Made by a program: the position numbers and the translations under genes. A stretch of DNA of 64,000 nt from Eonycteris spelaea. Taxonomy: Eukaryota; Chordata; Mammalia; Chiroptera; Pteropodidae. Position 1 is the stretch's first letter, and each line of letters opens with the position of its first letter. Below the pieces are notes generated by a model. It saw nothing but the letters and a program-made list of their open reading frames with translations. It was not told the DNA's origin and made no database searches. Shown here in pieces: positions 26,250 to 35,700 of this stretch. The DNA lies in assembly GCA_003508835.1 (NCBI GenBank), contig PUFA01000171.1, positions 2,608,501 to 2,672,500 of the forward strand, read 5' to 3'.

Positions 26250-27060
26250 GCATGGCATGCTAAAGAAATACACAATCGGGTTAAGAGAGAAGGCTTCACA
26301 AAGGAAGTGATGCTTGAACTAAATCTTGGATGATTTCAAGAGGAGATCAAAATGGGAAAAAATATGCTATGCTGAGGAAAGAGCATGTGTAAATATATAT
26401 AAGAGAGTATGTTCTGTTTCAGAAAGGAGAAGTTTATTAAAGGTAGGGATGAGAGAAAAAGGCTGATGGTTAAGTGGCTACAGGTGGTGGTAAGAGAGGC
26501 AGATCATTAAGGGACATATATGCCTGTGAAATTAGGTTTTAGTTTATAAATTATGGGAAGTCATGGAAAGATTTTAAAGAGCAGAGTAATATGAACAGAA
26601 TATGTTTTGGGAAGATGTTGGGATTATACTTAGCAGAGATACATTAATGGACAAAAATGCAAAAGCTCAGGCCAGAGGTGACACATGACTTAAGACAGTA
26701 GTACATTGGGATGGAAGGAATTTATTCATGAAAATATTTAGTAGGTCAAAATGGTAGATTGCAGTGAGGATGGGAGAGAAAAGTTAAGAATGATTCCTAG
26801 GATTCTACATTGGGTGACCATTCAGATGATTCCATGATCATTATTAGCATGGTGGTACCATTTTTAATGGGAGAGGGTCACACAAGGTCAAGGGATAGAT
26901 CATAGAGAAAAGACAATCAGCTCAGTTTTAGATATGCTGATCTTGAAATATGTGCAGACTTCCCAGTGGAGATATCTGGGAGGAAATTGACAATATAGAT
27001 CTGATTGTGTGGCAAGAACTCTGAACTGGAGGTATAGATTTGAGAGTTTAAGTATAAAAA
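26250..27060 (+). repeat. Ancient long non-coding repeat, family not named
   Basis: It contains a series of phrases known from a common old mammalian repeat: 'aaggaagtgatgcttgaact', 'gggaagtcatggaaagattt', 'agaatgattcctaggattct', 'cttcccagtggagatatctg' and 'actggaggtatagatttgag'. No coding frame survives. A second member appears at 44,000-44,700. Confidence 0.55.
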
Positions 27061-27065
27061 TGGTA

Positions 27066-27234
27066 CAAGCATACCTTGGAGATTTTGAGAGTTCAGTTCC
27101 AGACTACTGCAATAGAGTATAGCAATAAAGCAAGTTGTAATCATTTGCTGGTGGAGGGTCTTTCCTTCGATTTGTAAAAATACAACATCTGTGAAGCATA
27201 ACGAAGTGGAGCACAATAAAATGAGGTATGCCTG
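27066..27234 (+). mobile_element. Tigger1-derived MITE
   Basis: A complete, internally deleted Tc1/mariner-type element of 169 bp. Terminal inverted repeats are caagcatacc and, at the other end, ggtatgcctg. A TA dinucleotide flanks each side (27,064-27,065 and 27,235-27,236), the expected target duplication. Inside, 'tgctggtggagggtctttcc' and 'tctgtgaagcataacgaagt' match Tigger1. The transposase is absent. Confidence 0.9.
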
Positions 27235-27474
27235 TAGTTAAAACTTGTAAATCTTACCATCTAAGACTCAAAGAGTGTGTTTGAGATCAATATGAAAAAT
27301 GTGAGAGGCTCAAAAGGGAAAAGAGTTCTATGATGGCCTCCATGCCACCAAGTATCTTCACACTAAGCAGTTAGTGTCTGAAATTGCCATTGTTTTGATT
27401 TATTCCTTTGGGTTAAGATTGTATGTCTAAGTAATTGCCCCTTTAAAATATCACTGAGAGAAATTAACCCGATG

Positions 27475-27640
27475 ACAGGGTAGTTTAATGAAGAGAGCAA
27501 TGGGGCTGGGTATCCAGAGATCAGTTTCTAACACTGACTTTGCCACTGACTGCCTGGGTGACGTTCTGCCAGTCATTCTGCTTTAGGTTCCTCATGAGGA
27601 AAATGAGGAAGTCGAACCAGGTGAACTTCAACGTTTTGTA
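27475..27640 (+). mobile_element. MIR SINE, sense
   Basis: MIR order is clear: 'ctttgccactgactgcctgg', 'gtgacgttctgccagtcatt' and 'ggttcctcatgaggaaaatg'. The 3' part is lost. Confidence 0.8.
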
Positions 27641-27656
27641 GACAGTCTTACAGTAG

Positions 27657-27815
27657 TTTAGTTCGGTGATTTTCAAATTTATTTAGTGGCCATTAGCTTT
27701 CTTTGAAAGAATTTTCCTGCAGAAACACAATGTATTAGGACGTTTTGGTTGTAGAGGTCTAAATCAAGTTAGTTTAGTTGTAGAAGAGAATTTACTAGTT
27801 AATTTAACTACACTA
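27657..27815 (+). repeat. Diverged direct repeat, copy 2
   Basis: Partner of the block at 26,089-26,245 in the same orientation, about 1.57 kb away. The interval contains the Tigger1 MITE and a MIR, so the pair is older than, or independent of, those insertions. Confidence 0.7.
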
Positions 27816-29489
27816 TGTTGAAAAGGTGGAGCTCAGCACATGGATGACTATAGAACCTGAGACTGGTGCACCACCAGGACTTGCTCTCTACACTTCTCAC
27901 CTTTGTGTGATGACTTCAGTCTGCACAAGGTGGTATGTGGCCACTTGCCTATCTCAAGACTTCTTTTTCTTCCTTCTTGTCAGACTACTATGGTGGAGTA
28001 ACCCTTTTTCCCTGAAAACAATGTAGGGAGGATGTCTGCTTGTTATGGCTTGAGTCATATTGCCCACCCCATAGCCAAAAAGTTGGGGGACTCTCTTGAG
28101 CTGCAGTTGGCACTAGAATCACCTGTTTTTAGGACAGGCAGAGATCGTTTCCCCCAAAGAAAACGGAAAAAAAAAGGAAAGCTACTAGACAGACAAATAG
28201 ATGATCAATATGTAAAAACAGATAAAACAGACGCCTTCAAATTGGGATCCCACCTATATGGTTCCGAGGTGACTTCTGAAGCATATATTTGAAGAGCTCA
28301 TGAGGATCCTTATAGTGTTAAAGTAATTGATTTTGATTGGATAGCATACCAGGTACCTGCAAGTCCTTGACAAATTGAAGCACTAGACATCTATTGATAG
28401 TGGCAGTGTTTACCTAATAGAAAATTTCTGGAATACAGGGAAGTACTAGAAAGAGTGGTACTGATGTTGATGGAGGTGGGGTGGAGATTCTTAATATTCA
28501 GGGATCAAGGGACTTAAGAAGAGAGTGTAGAAAAAAGTAGACAGGAGGAACCAAGATGAACTTTGCCTACTTAGCCATTTTATCTAGGACTAATATATTA
28601 TATGGCATGCTACTGATATTGTTAGAAAATGTTTGTCTTTGGCTTAGATAGTGGGACAAAGGGGAAGTTGATGGGAAAAGAGTTGATGGACCTGTAGAGG
28701 GACAGAGGCAATGAGCGAAGTCACCTTTCTTGGATAAATATATCCTTGATATATGGTACCTCAAAAAAAATATTAGGAATGTAGGGAGAGGAAGAGGTAT
28801 GTGTAAAAGATGAGAAGATGAGAGTAGTATAGTTCAGTAAAAGTTAGAATATGTCACTGGGATATAGTCTGGATCCCTGTCAGGAGGACTAGAATATAAA
28901 CAGTCAAGATTATTTTGCCTAATACTTGTTTAAAACTTGTACTAATGACTATCAGGTAAATTATAGTGAATTACTTTACTAATTATACCTTACTGAATAA
29001 TTTACATGTGACACTTCTTGAAAAGTTATGTAGCTATAAATAAAAAGTGTATTGAAATCAGTAAAAGCAAATAAAATTCTTCATCAAATAGTAATAATCC
29101 TCTTAAATAAAAATTTTTAAATCTTTGCCTTTTAAGCAAAGTGCTCAACAAAATTTCAGAAAACAGACAAGGAATATAGTTATAAGGGATTTTATAGATA
29201 GCTACCTGGACTACCAATAGAAAAACATGGAGAGATCAGATTTACTCAGATCAAATGCTAATTGCTAATTTGGAAAAGACACAGGTGGTTGCTAGAACAC
29301 CAAGTACTTTTTTTTTTTTATTGAGAAGGAATGAATAATTCTGTAATAATATAAATACGTGTTATTTCAGAACAAATTGTACCTACACAGTGCTATGAAA
29401 CCAATTTGGTCGAAAATGCCTTACTTAAGCCAGAAGTTTTCACTAGGATAAATCATTTTAAAGAGATATATTCTTATTGTGTTCTTATT

Positions 29490-30570
29490 TTTAAATTTTA
29501 TTTTTTCATTAGTATACATTCGATATTATTTTATATTAGTTTCAGGTGTACAACTTAATGGTTAGACATTTATAAGTTACAAAGTGACCCCTTGATTAGC
29601 CTAGTACCCACTTGGCACTATACATACTTATTACAATATTATTTATCTTTTCTATGCTGTACTTCACATCCATGTGACTATTTTCTAACTACCAAATTAA
29701 TCCCTTCACCTTTTTCACCCAGCCTTCCAACCCCACCTCTGGCAATCATCAGTTTACTCTCTGTATCCGAGTCTGTTTTCATTTTGTTTATTTTGTTTAG
29801 GTTTCACATATAACTGAAATTATATGGTATTTGTCTTTTCCTGTTGACTTATTTCACTTAGCATAATACCCTCTGGATCCACCTCTTATTGCAAATTTGT
29901 AAGGTTTTATTTTTTATGGCTGAGTAATAGTCTATTGTATATATGTACCACTTTTTAATCCAATTTTCTATTGATAGGCACTTAGTTTGCTTCCGTATCT
30001 TGACTATTGTAAATAGTGCTACAATGAACCTAGGGGTGCATATATTTTTTCAAATTACTGTTTTGGTTTTCTTTAGATAAATAACCAGAAGTGGAATTGC
30101 TGGGTCATAAGGTAGTTCTATTTTAAATTTTTTGAGGAATTCCAAACTTTTCCATAGTGGCTATACCAATTTGTAATCTGACCAATAGTTCACAAGGGTT
30201 CCGTTTTCTCCACATACTTCCAATACTTGTTGTTTTTTGATTTATTGATGATAGCCTTTCTGACAAGTGGTAGGTGATACCTCAAGGTGGTTTTAATTTG
30301 CATTTCTCTAGTGATTAGTGACATTGAGCATCTTTCGTATGTCTATTGGCCTCTGTACATCCTCTTTGGAAAAACTTGACAGGTCCTTTTTAAATTTAGA
30401 TTGTTTTTTCAGTGCTGAGTTGTAGGAGTGAGTTCTTTAAAATTTTAAAATATTAACCCTTTATCAGATGTATCATTAGCAAATATCTTCTCTCACTCAG
30501 GTTGTCATTTTGTTTTATTGATGGTTTCTTTTGCTGTGCAAAAACTTTTTAGTTTGATGTAGTATTGTTA
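29490..30570 (-). mobile_element. L1 3' part, antisense
   Basis: Classic reverse-strand L1 3' UTR and ORF2 end: 'tttcaggtgtacaacttaat', 'tggcaatcatcagtttactc', 'ttatttcacttagcataata', 'gtggaattgctgggtcata' and 'tttcttttgctgtgcaaaaa'. The reading frame is broken throughout. The frame at 29,592-29,813 is inside it and is not a gene. Confidence 0.93.
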
Positions 30571-31079
30571 TTTTTAATTTTAATTAAAAATTACATCTGA
30601 CGAACATGAAAAATTCCTATGAAATATCAAAAGCAGTTTATTCTATTGCAAACACTGATCTACTATAAAACTGCTACTCTACTTAAAGTGCTACTCTTGT
30701 GTTGTTTGAATGTCTTTTGAATTGGAGTCTAAGGAGAGGTTTTTTAATCAGTGAAGATTTAATTTCACAGTATTTGTACAGTGCTAACTGAAAAGTATTT
30801 CTCTAATCTCAATCTGACCATAAATGAGTAAATTAACAATGTTTTTTGGGTGCTATAATTATAGTATGTAAAAGTATTGCTTTCCTTTTGTTTTTAGTGA
30901 GGGTCAATCCATGTGCTATATGTGGCATAGAGAGCATCCCAGAGTAGAGATTTAAATTTAGCCTCACTCAATTGACCTTTTTATAATTAAGTACAGTATT
31001 CTGAACTCTTAATCACAATTACAATTATTCAGTGGATTGTGACACTTAGTATTTAAAATTTAAAGGCCAACAATGAACA

Positions 31080-31460
31080 TCCTCTACATAAACCTGAGCT
31101 CCAGGACCAGCAAATCCCATCATTTATTAGTGCTTCTCTAACATCCACAAATATCCCCTCTTTCTTCACTCCTGTCACGACTGCTATTCAGCCTGTGAAA
31201 GTGTCAGGTATCATATGGCTCAAGTAAAATGCCAGTGCCTTCGGTCTTATCCTCCTGGGCATTGTTGTCACCTTTTATGCTTTCATTCTGGTTTGTCCTG
31301 TGAGAATTTCCTGTTTATGTATCTGCTTCCCCTTCATCGGCTGTAAGCTGCTTAAGAATAGAGGCTACATATGCTTATCTTTGGATCTCAGATGCTAAAT
31401 ACAATGTCTGGAACATTATGCATCCTCCACAGATGTTTATTATATGTGAATAAATAGGAA
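31080..31460 (+). mobile_element. L2 3' end, sense
   Basis: It shows the L2 3' pattern: a stretch with 'cttttatgctttcattctgg', then 'ctgtaagctgcttaagaata', 'gaggctacatatgct' and 'acagatgtttattatatgtg' ending 'aataaatagg'. Confidence 0.75.
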
Positions 31461-32783
31461 TCAATACAGCTATGGAATTTGAAGAAGCTAAATCTGTGAG
31501 GACATCTCATTATTTGTTTTTTGGGTGTTTGTTTCCCTCTTTCCATCATCATTTGCTAATATTTCTCATTGAGAAGAGTGTGGGCCAAGGAGAAATGCTG
31601 TGGCAAGATGCCATTGAGCAGGTTTACTATTCTGGGCCCCTGAAGTAGCTTCTTTGGCTTTGTTGCTTACAACCAAAGATAATATTATATTTCAGCCTAG
31701 ACTCAAGATAGTTGGGAATGAGTGAGACTTCTTCCAGGATTAAGGACATTCTGATGCCTATTACAGAAGCTGTATGGGTAGTATTGCTAGGGAGACAAAT
31801 GGAACTTAACATAAGTAGAAAACAAAGTAGTCTGAGGTCTTTTATGTCCTAAGAGAATTCTTCATTCACTCACACACACTTCCTGGTAACAAAGATGAAA
31901 GTGGTGCAACTGTTCTGCAATGGTGGACTTTTTAAATAGCTGATCAGGTCTAGCTAAATGATTTGCATTTTTACCGCAACTCCCCCCCCCCCAATGAAGA
32001 CCTTCTGTATTCAACAACAGGCCCTAAGATTATTGCAACCAATACAACGCGATTAGTGTGCTAAACAACACCCTATGGGAAAAATTACTGAACACTGCTA
32101 ATATACCCGTGGCCAATAATAGTAAGTACACAAGACGGGAGCATGCACTGAGAAAAAGATTGTGCGAAATTGCAACAGAAGTATTCTGCTTCTAGAGCTG
32201 GTATAATTTATTTTGGGGCTGCTGGTGATAAAAGCTAAAGCTGACCCACAAAAACCAAATTCAACCCCAGAAAACTTAAAATGTCAAAGCTACAGTCACC
32301 AAGTAAACATTAATATTTCTAGTTTACATTTTGATGGTTTCATTCTGTAGCCAAATGTAATTCTATCGCGAGAAGGGATAATTAAAAAATAAACAGGACG
32401 AGATTATCGAGGAGCGTCACAGGTTCTTTTATTTACCTCTTGCGAAACAACCTACAGATGTTATAGGTTAAAAAAAAAACAGTGACGATGTCGGGAAACA
32501 TTTCCTTAGGTCATTTCACCTCACCTGGCGTCTCTTTAGCCACCTAGATCAGCGCTCGGCTTCGCTGTCAGGCCGCCTTTGGCGAACGTGCAGTAAAAAG
32601 CGCCGAGTCCACGGACCAACACGGGGAGAGGTGGGTTCGCCAGTCTCCTTCCGGCCATGGATTTGTGGATGTGGGTTTTTAATACTCTACCAGCCTTCCC
32701 AGCTCTGCTCGACACTAAAGACGAGAAAAGAGAATAATAAAACAGCACTAACAGAAGAGAAAATAGGAGACTCCCTGGCCGCT

Positions 32784-32799
32784 TCACGCGCACGCGCAC
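32784..32799. promoter_or_regulatory. Probable NRF1-type binding site
   Basis: The sequence tcacgcgcacgcgcac contains tandem gcgcacgcgc, close to the NRF1 palindrome. NRF1 sites are typical of CpG-island promoters and usually lie within about 200 bp of the start site. It is a motif match only. Confidence 0.5.
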
Positions 32800-32817
32800 C
32801 AGGACCAACGCACCGCC

Positions 32818-32831
32818 CAGGGGGCGGGGCC
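32818..32831 (+). promoter_or_regulatory. GC box (Sp/KLF site)
   Basis: The sequence ggggcggggcc is an exact extended Sp1/KLF box. It lies about 20 bp downstream of the NRF1-like site, so the core promoter is probably at about 32.8-33.05 kb. No TATA box is seen. Confidence 0.6.
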
Positions 32832-32904
32832 AAGACGCAGCGCCGGAGCTCCGCCTCCTTTCCCTCACCCCACCCCTCGGCGCAGGGGAGTGACTGACTC
32901 CAGC

Positions 32905-33571
32905 CAGCCCCTCCACGTCAATCAACCCTTCTTCTCGCACTCTCTGCACCTTGTTATTAATCTCAATACTGATATCGCGCGGGTGCCTCTCCCCCGGCCC
33001 TCGGGGGTGTGAACGTGTGTGAGGGATTGCGAAGGCACCGAAAGCTGGCGTTTCTGTGTAGCAGCCTCGGCCCCGGCAGTAGCAGGCGAAGCAGCAACCC
33101 CCGCAGCGGCGGCAGCCCCAGCGCCAGGAGGCCAAGGCCAAGGCCAGGCTCTGCGCGGCTCTCGGAGCAGTAGCCGCAGCTCCGGAGGCTGCGGAGGCGC
33201 AGCTTCCTCCGGCGAGGCCCTTCCTGTCGGTGGCCGCGGCCGCGGGCCTCTCCCGCCAGGGTCACCGTCCCCAAAGCCCGGCAGCGCGGCCCTCGTCCCC
33301 TTCCCCGCCCCCTGTCGGTCTCCTTCTCTCTCCCTTCGGCTGCCCTCCTCACCGCCGCCTCTGCGGTTCCTCAGGCGGCCCGGCCCGGCCCACCCGCCCC
33401 GCGTCCCCTCCGGCCGGTGCCTCTCCCCCCGGCGGGCTGCCTGCATGTCTTTGCTGCCCTCAGCCCCGCCGCCACCGCCGCCACCGCCTCCCCCGCCGCC
33501 GCAGCTCCAGCACCAGCCGCCCCGCCGCCGCCGTCGCCGTCGCCGCCAGGACCCCGGCGCGCTGAATGCAG
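32905..33571 (+). other. CNOT6L: CNOT6L exon 1 (5' UTR), start approximate
   Basis: The 3' end is defined by a strong donor, cag/gtgagg, after base 33,571. The 5' end is not visible in the sequence; the given start is a guess just downstream of the NRF1/GC-box pair. The exon is C-rich and lacks ATG until 33,445. If joined to exon 2 at 62,278, the main start is ATG 62,288. Two short upstream frames would then exist. One runs from ATG 33,445 (43 codons, with a run of 12 Pro and a run of 8 Arg), ending at TAA just inside exon 2. The other runs from ATG 33,566 (11 codons), ending at TGA 62,305-62,307 and overlapping the CNOT6L start. Both upstream ATGs have T at -3 and so weak context. Confidence 0.7.
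33468..33549. repeat. CCG/CGC trinucleotide-rich tract in 5' UTR
   Basis: An imperfect run of ccg and cca triplets (33,468-33,503) is followed by a second run of cgc/cgt triplets (about 33,522-33,549). The longest pure stretches are short, but this is the kind of leader tract that varies between species and can form stable RNA structure. Confidence 0.9.
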
Positions 33572-33851
33572 GTGAGGAGGGGGCGCAGGGCCTTAGCGAC
33601 CCCAGGCCCCGGCGCCCTGCGCGCCCGCCGCCCCGCGAGCCGGGGTCCGGGCCCCGCCGGCCCCGGTGGCTTCCCTTCTGGGCGGGCGGGAGCGAGGCCC
33701 GCCCGTGGGTGTTTGTGTTTGCGTCTGCGGCCGCGGCTCTGGAGAGGAAGCATCTGTGGGGGCCTGGTGCGCGCGGGCGCGCGTGTCGGTGTGTGTTTCC
33801 CCTGCCGCGGGGAAATGGCTGCTGTTGCTCCTCCTGGGCCGGGGGAAGAGA

Positions 33852-33856
33852 ATGAG
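33852..33856 (+). CDS. CNOT6L: Possible alternative first coding codons of CNOT6L
   Basis: The sequence ATGAG is followed at once by a usable donor, gtggag (33,857). Joined to exon 2 it gives ATG AGA CTA ATA GGG ATG, that is MRLIG fused in frame to MPKEK. I recall the reference human CNOT6L protein starting MRLIGMPKEK, which supports this junction. The ATG has A at -3, a better context than the upstream ATGs. In this form exon 1 would extend through 33,856, and the frame from 33,445 would stop at TGA 33,853-33,855, overlapping this ATG. A second ATGAG/gt lies at 33,923-33,927 with a weaker donor (gttgga). The donor here is weaker than the one at 33,572, so use of this site needs transcript data. 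Confidence 0.5.
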
Positions 33857-34062
33857 GTGGAGTGTTTTCGTACCTCTGAGTAGGATGTAGCGTGTTGGGG
33901 AGAGGAGCGCGCCCCTGGGGAAATGAGGTTGGAGGAAGGCGAACGTGTGAGTGGGCTGCAAGTTGAGACTTTGGCGGGTGGGGAGGCGGCCCCGAGGGCG
34001 TGTGTCGGGTGTGGGGATGACCCAGGTCTCTGTCAGAGGCGGCGAAGGTTCCGGGGTGTGCG

Positions 34063-34113
34063 GTGTGGTGTGTGTGGTGGGGTGGGGGGCAGAGGTCCAG
34101 GACTCCGGGGGTG
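34063..34113 (+). other. G-run cluster, possible G-quadruplex
   Basis: Several G-runs (ggtggggtggggggcagagg, later ccgggggtggg) lie on the coding strand shortly downstream of exon 1. This is the common position of first-intron quadruplex motifs that favour R-loops. Confidence 0.5.
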
Positions 34114-35337
34114 GGATCGTTGTACCTGGGACCCCCAAGGGGCACGTCCCTCCCCTTTGTGGCCGAGGCTCCGAAGCCTCGCAGGTGAGAGCTGCTCCGC
34201 GGCGGCCGACCCGGCAGGGCGAGTGTGAGCTGCACACGTAGGGCCGCCGGGCTGGGAGAGCTGCGCGTCCCGGCGGCGCCGCTTGTGCTCGGGGCCGCGG
34301 CAGGAGCGCGCCGGCCTGCAGCGCCAGGGCTCCTACCGCCTTCCGCTCCGCCGCATCCGCGCGGGCTCCCCGGACGCATCCCGGGCTGCCGGGCCGCGCG
34401 GGCCCCGGACGCTGTCTCGGGCCTGGGCAGGTGAGGGTCGGAGGCGGGACGTGCCGATTGCGGTCGCCTTGGCCGCCTGCGCGACTCCTGAGGAGAGGCG
34501 AAAGCATATTTTGGCGTTGGAACTGCAAGGTCTCCCGGGGGACCCGAGGGAAAGTGAATCAAAGCAGTCCATCTCGGGAATACGCGGTGTCGAGATCTCT
34601 TTTTTTTCATTTTTTTCTTAAGGCTACGTGGAGGGCATAAGTACATGTTTTCAGTTTTCGTTGCAAATACTTTATGGTTGGTAAGCTGTCTACTTTTTTT
34701 TTTTTTTAAGATAAGTATTTTCTTCGAGGGGCGGGGAATAGAAATGGAAGCTGGCTTCCCTGTCCTGTGGTGTTGATGGGATTGGATCGATTTTGTGCAT
34801 TTGAAATTGTTTTATCCTGCCTCCTAGGGGGAAAGGCGTGTACACGACTAGCTGAGGAGGTCGGTGAGGATGAGGAAGTTACTGGAGCTGTCATCCTCCT
34901 TAGCTGCGCTGGGTATTTAGCTTAGGCTGTTTAGATAGATTTATGTTCAGGCAGTTTAGCAGAGCCATTTGTACGCGTTGGAACCACAGTACTACGTTTT
35001 AGGAGATACGTTATTGCCTGTAGTTATCTTAATTGTCAATCAAGATAGTTGTGCACAAACACGTTTTCCCTCACAGTCTCCAAAATCTAGATCAAACAGC
35101 CTCTATTGTCTATTCAGCGTGTGCTCCTGGAAATCTATTTTGAGAGTAATCTTAGTAAAAGGCAACTGTTAAAGGAAATCTGCCAATAGGTGTACAGTGC
35201 ATTTGAGAATTAAATATAAATGACATTTGGATAATTATTCGTTAATTTACTTCACCCTCTTTCCATTTGCATCTAGTTAGCTCATCTAGCTAAAACCCTA
35301 TGGGTAAAGTCATGATAATATATTTGATCCTTGAAGG

Positions 35338-35373
35338 CCATGCCCTGTATAATGGCCATTATACAGGGCATGG
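35338..35373. repeat. Perfect 36-bp palindrome
   Basis: Two 18-bp arms, ccatgccctgtataatgg and ccattatacagggcatgg, are exact reverse complements with no spacer. The next flanking pair (g 35,337 and t 35,374) breaks the symmetry. It can form a cruciform in DNA or a hairpin in RNA. Confidence 0.97.
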
Positions 35374-35494
35374 TCCTTTCTGAACCTGATCTCACCAAGA
35401 AATGTTCTGTGCTGCTCACTGGAAGTGGAGTAACAGTAGGAGAGGTGGATAGCTGTTTTCAGCGACCATTACTGGAAAAACAACACACAGTTTA

Positions 35495-35700
35495 GTGGGA
35501 CAAGGACTGTTTTACAGACCTTGGAACTCAGTCTGTGTCATTTTTCTTAGCTGTTTGACCTAAGGCAAGGTACCTCAATATCAATAAGCCTTTGGTTTCT
35601 CATCTGCAATAAAGAGATAATACACTTATAGTAAGGTTGTCTGAGGATAGAATGAAAAAACATGTTTGGCATGTTGTAGATGCTTAGTTAAGTATTACTT
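35495..35700 (+). mobile_element. MIR SINE, sense
   Basis: MIR order is visible: 'gctgtttgacctaaggcaag', 'tttggtttctcatctgcaat', 'aaggttgtctgaggataga' and 'tggcatgttgtagatgct'. Confidence 0.8.

Larger units (their letters stand above)
1..32400. other. Intergenic region upstream of CNOT6L
   Basis: No protein-coding gene is supported here. The sequence is AT-rich, and open frames are short and broken up. It consists of ancient interspersed repeats (listed separately), simple repeats and unassigned sequence. The longer stretches in which I see nothing recognisable are about 3,000-3,700, 3,850-5,550, 7,100-8,450, 10,150-13,250, 19,800-21,950, 28,000-29,450 and 31,500-32,400. In human the divergent neighbour of CNOT6L is MRPL1, tens of kilobases away. 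I saw no MRPL1 coding sequence, so its counterpart probably lies left of the window (inference from remembered human gene order). Confidence 0.75.
32530..34540. promoter_or_regulatory. CNOT6L: CpG island of the CNOT6L promoter
   Basis: Sequence changes abruptly from AT-rich to very GC- and CpG-rich at about 32.5 kb and back at about 34.54 kb. CpG is dense throughout, including runs such as cgccgccgccgtcgcc. It contains the presumed transcription start, exon 1 and the start of intron 1. Such islands mark constitutively expressed, TATA-less promoters, fitting a housekeeping deadenylase. Very long open frames on both strands (up to 574 residues on the minus strand) are a side effect of stop-codon scarcity in GC-rich DNA. 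Confidence 0.95.

Noticed and set aside
1..32400. Search for MRPL1 exons on the minus strand
   Set aside because: None of the remembered MRPL1 protein segments was found; the gene probably begins beyond the left edge.
33019..33855. 278-residue plus-strand open frame as a protein-coding gene
   Set aside because: It begins at a GTG, its first ATG is at 33,445, and it runs through the exon 1 donor. Only the short upstream frame after 33,445 is worth considering.
33593..34528. 311-residue minus-strand open frame
   Set aside because: Low-complexity frame in the CpG island with no domain; same reason as the longer one.
32922..34646. 574-residue minus-strand open frame across the CpG island
   Set aside because: It is a by-product of GC-rich DNA lacking stop codons: composition is Pro/Arg/Gly/Ala runs, overlapping long frames exist in other phases, and it lies antisense over the promoter and exon 1.
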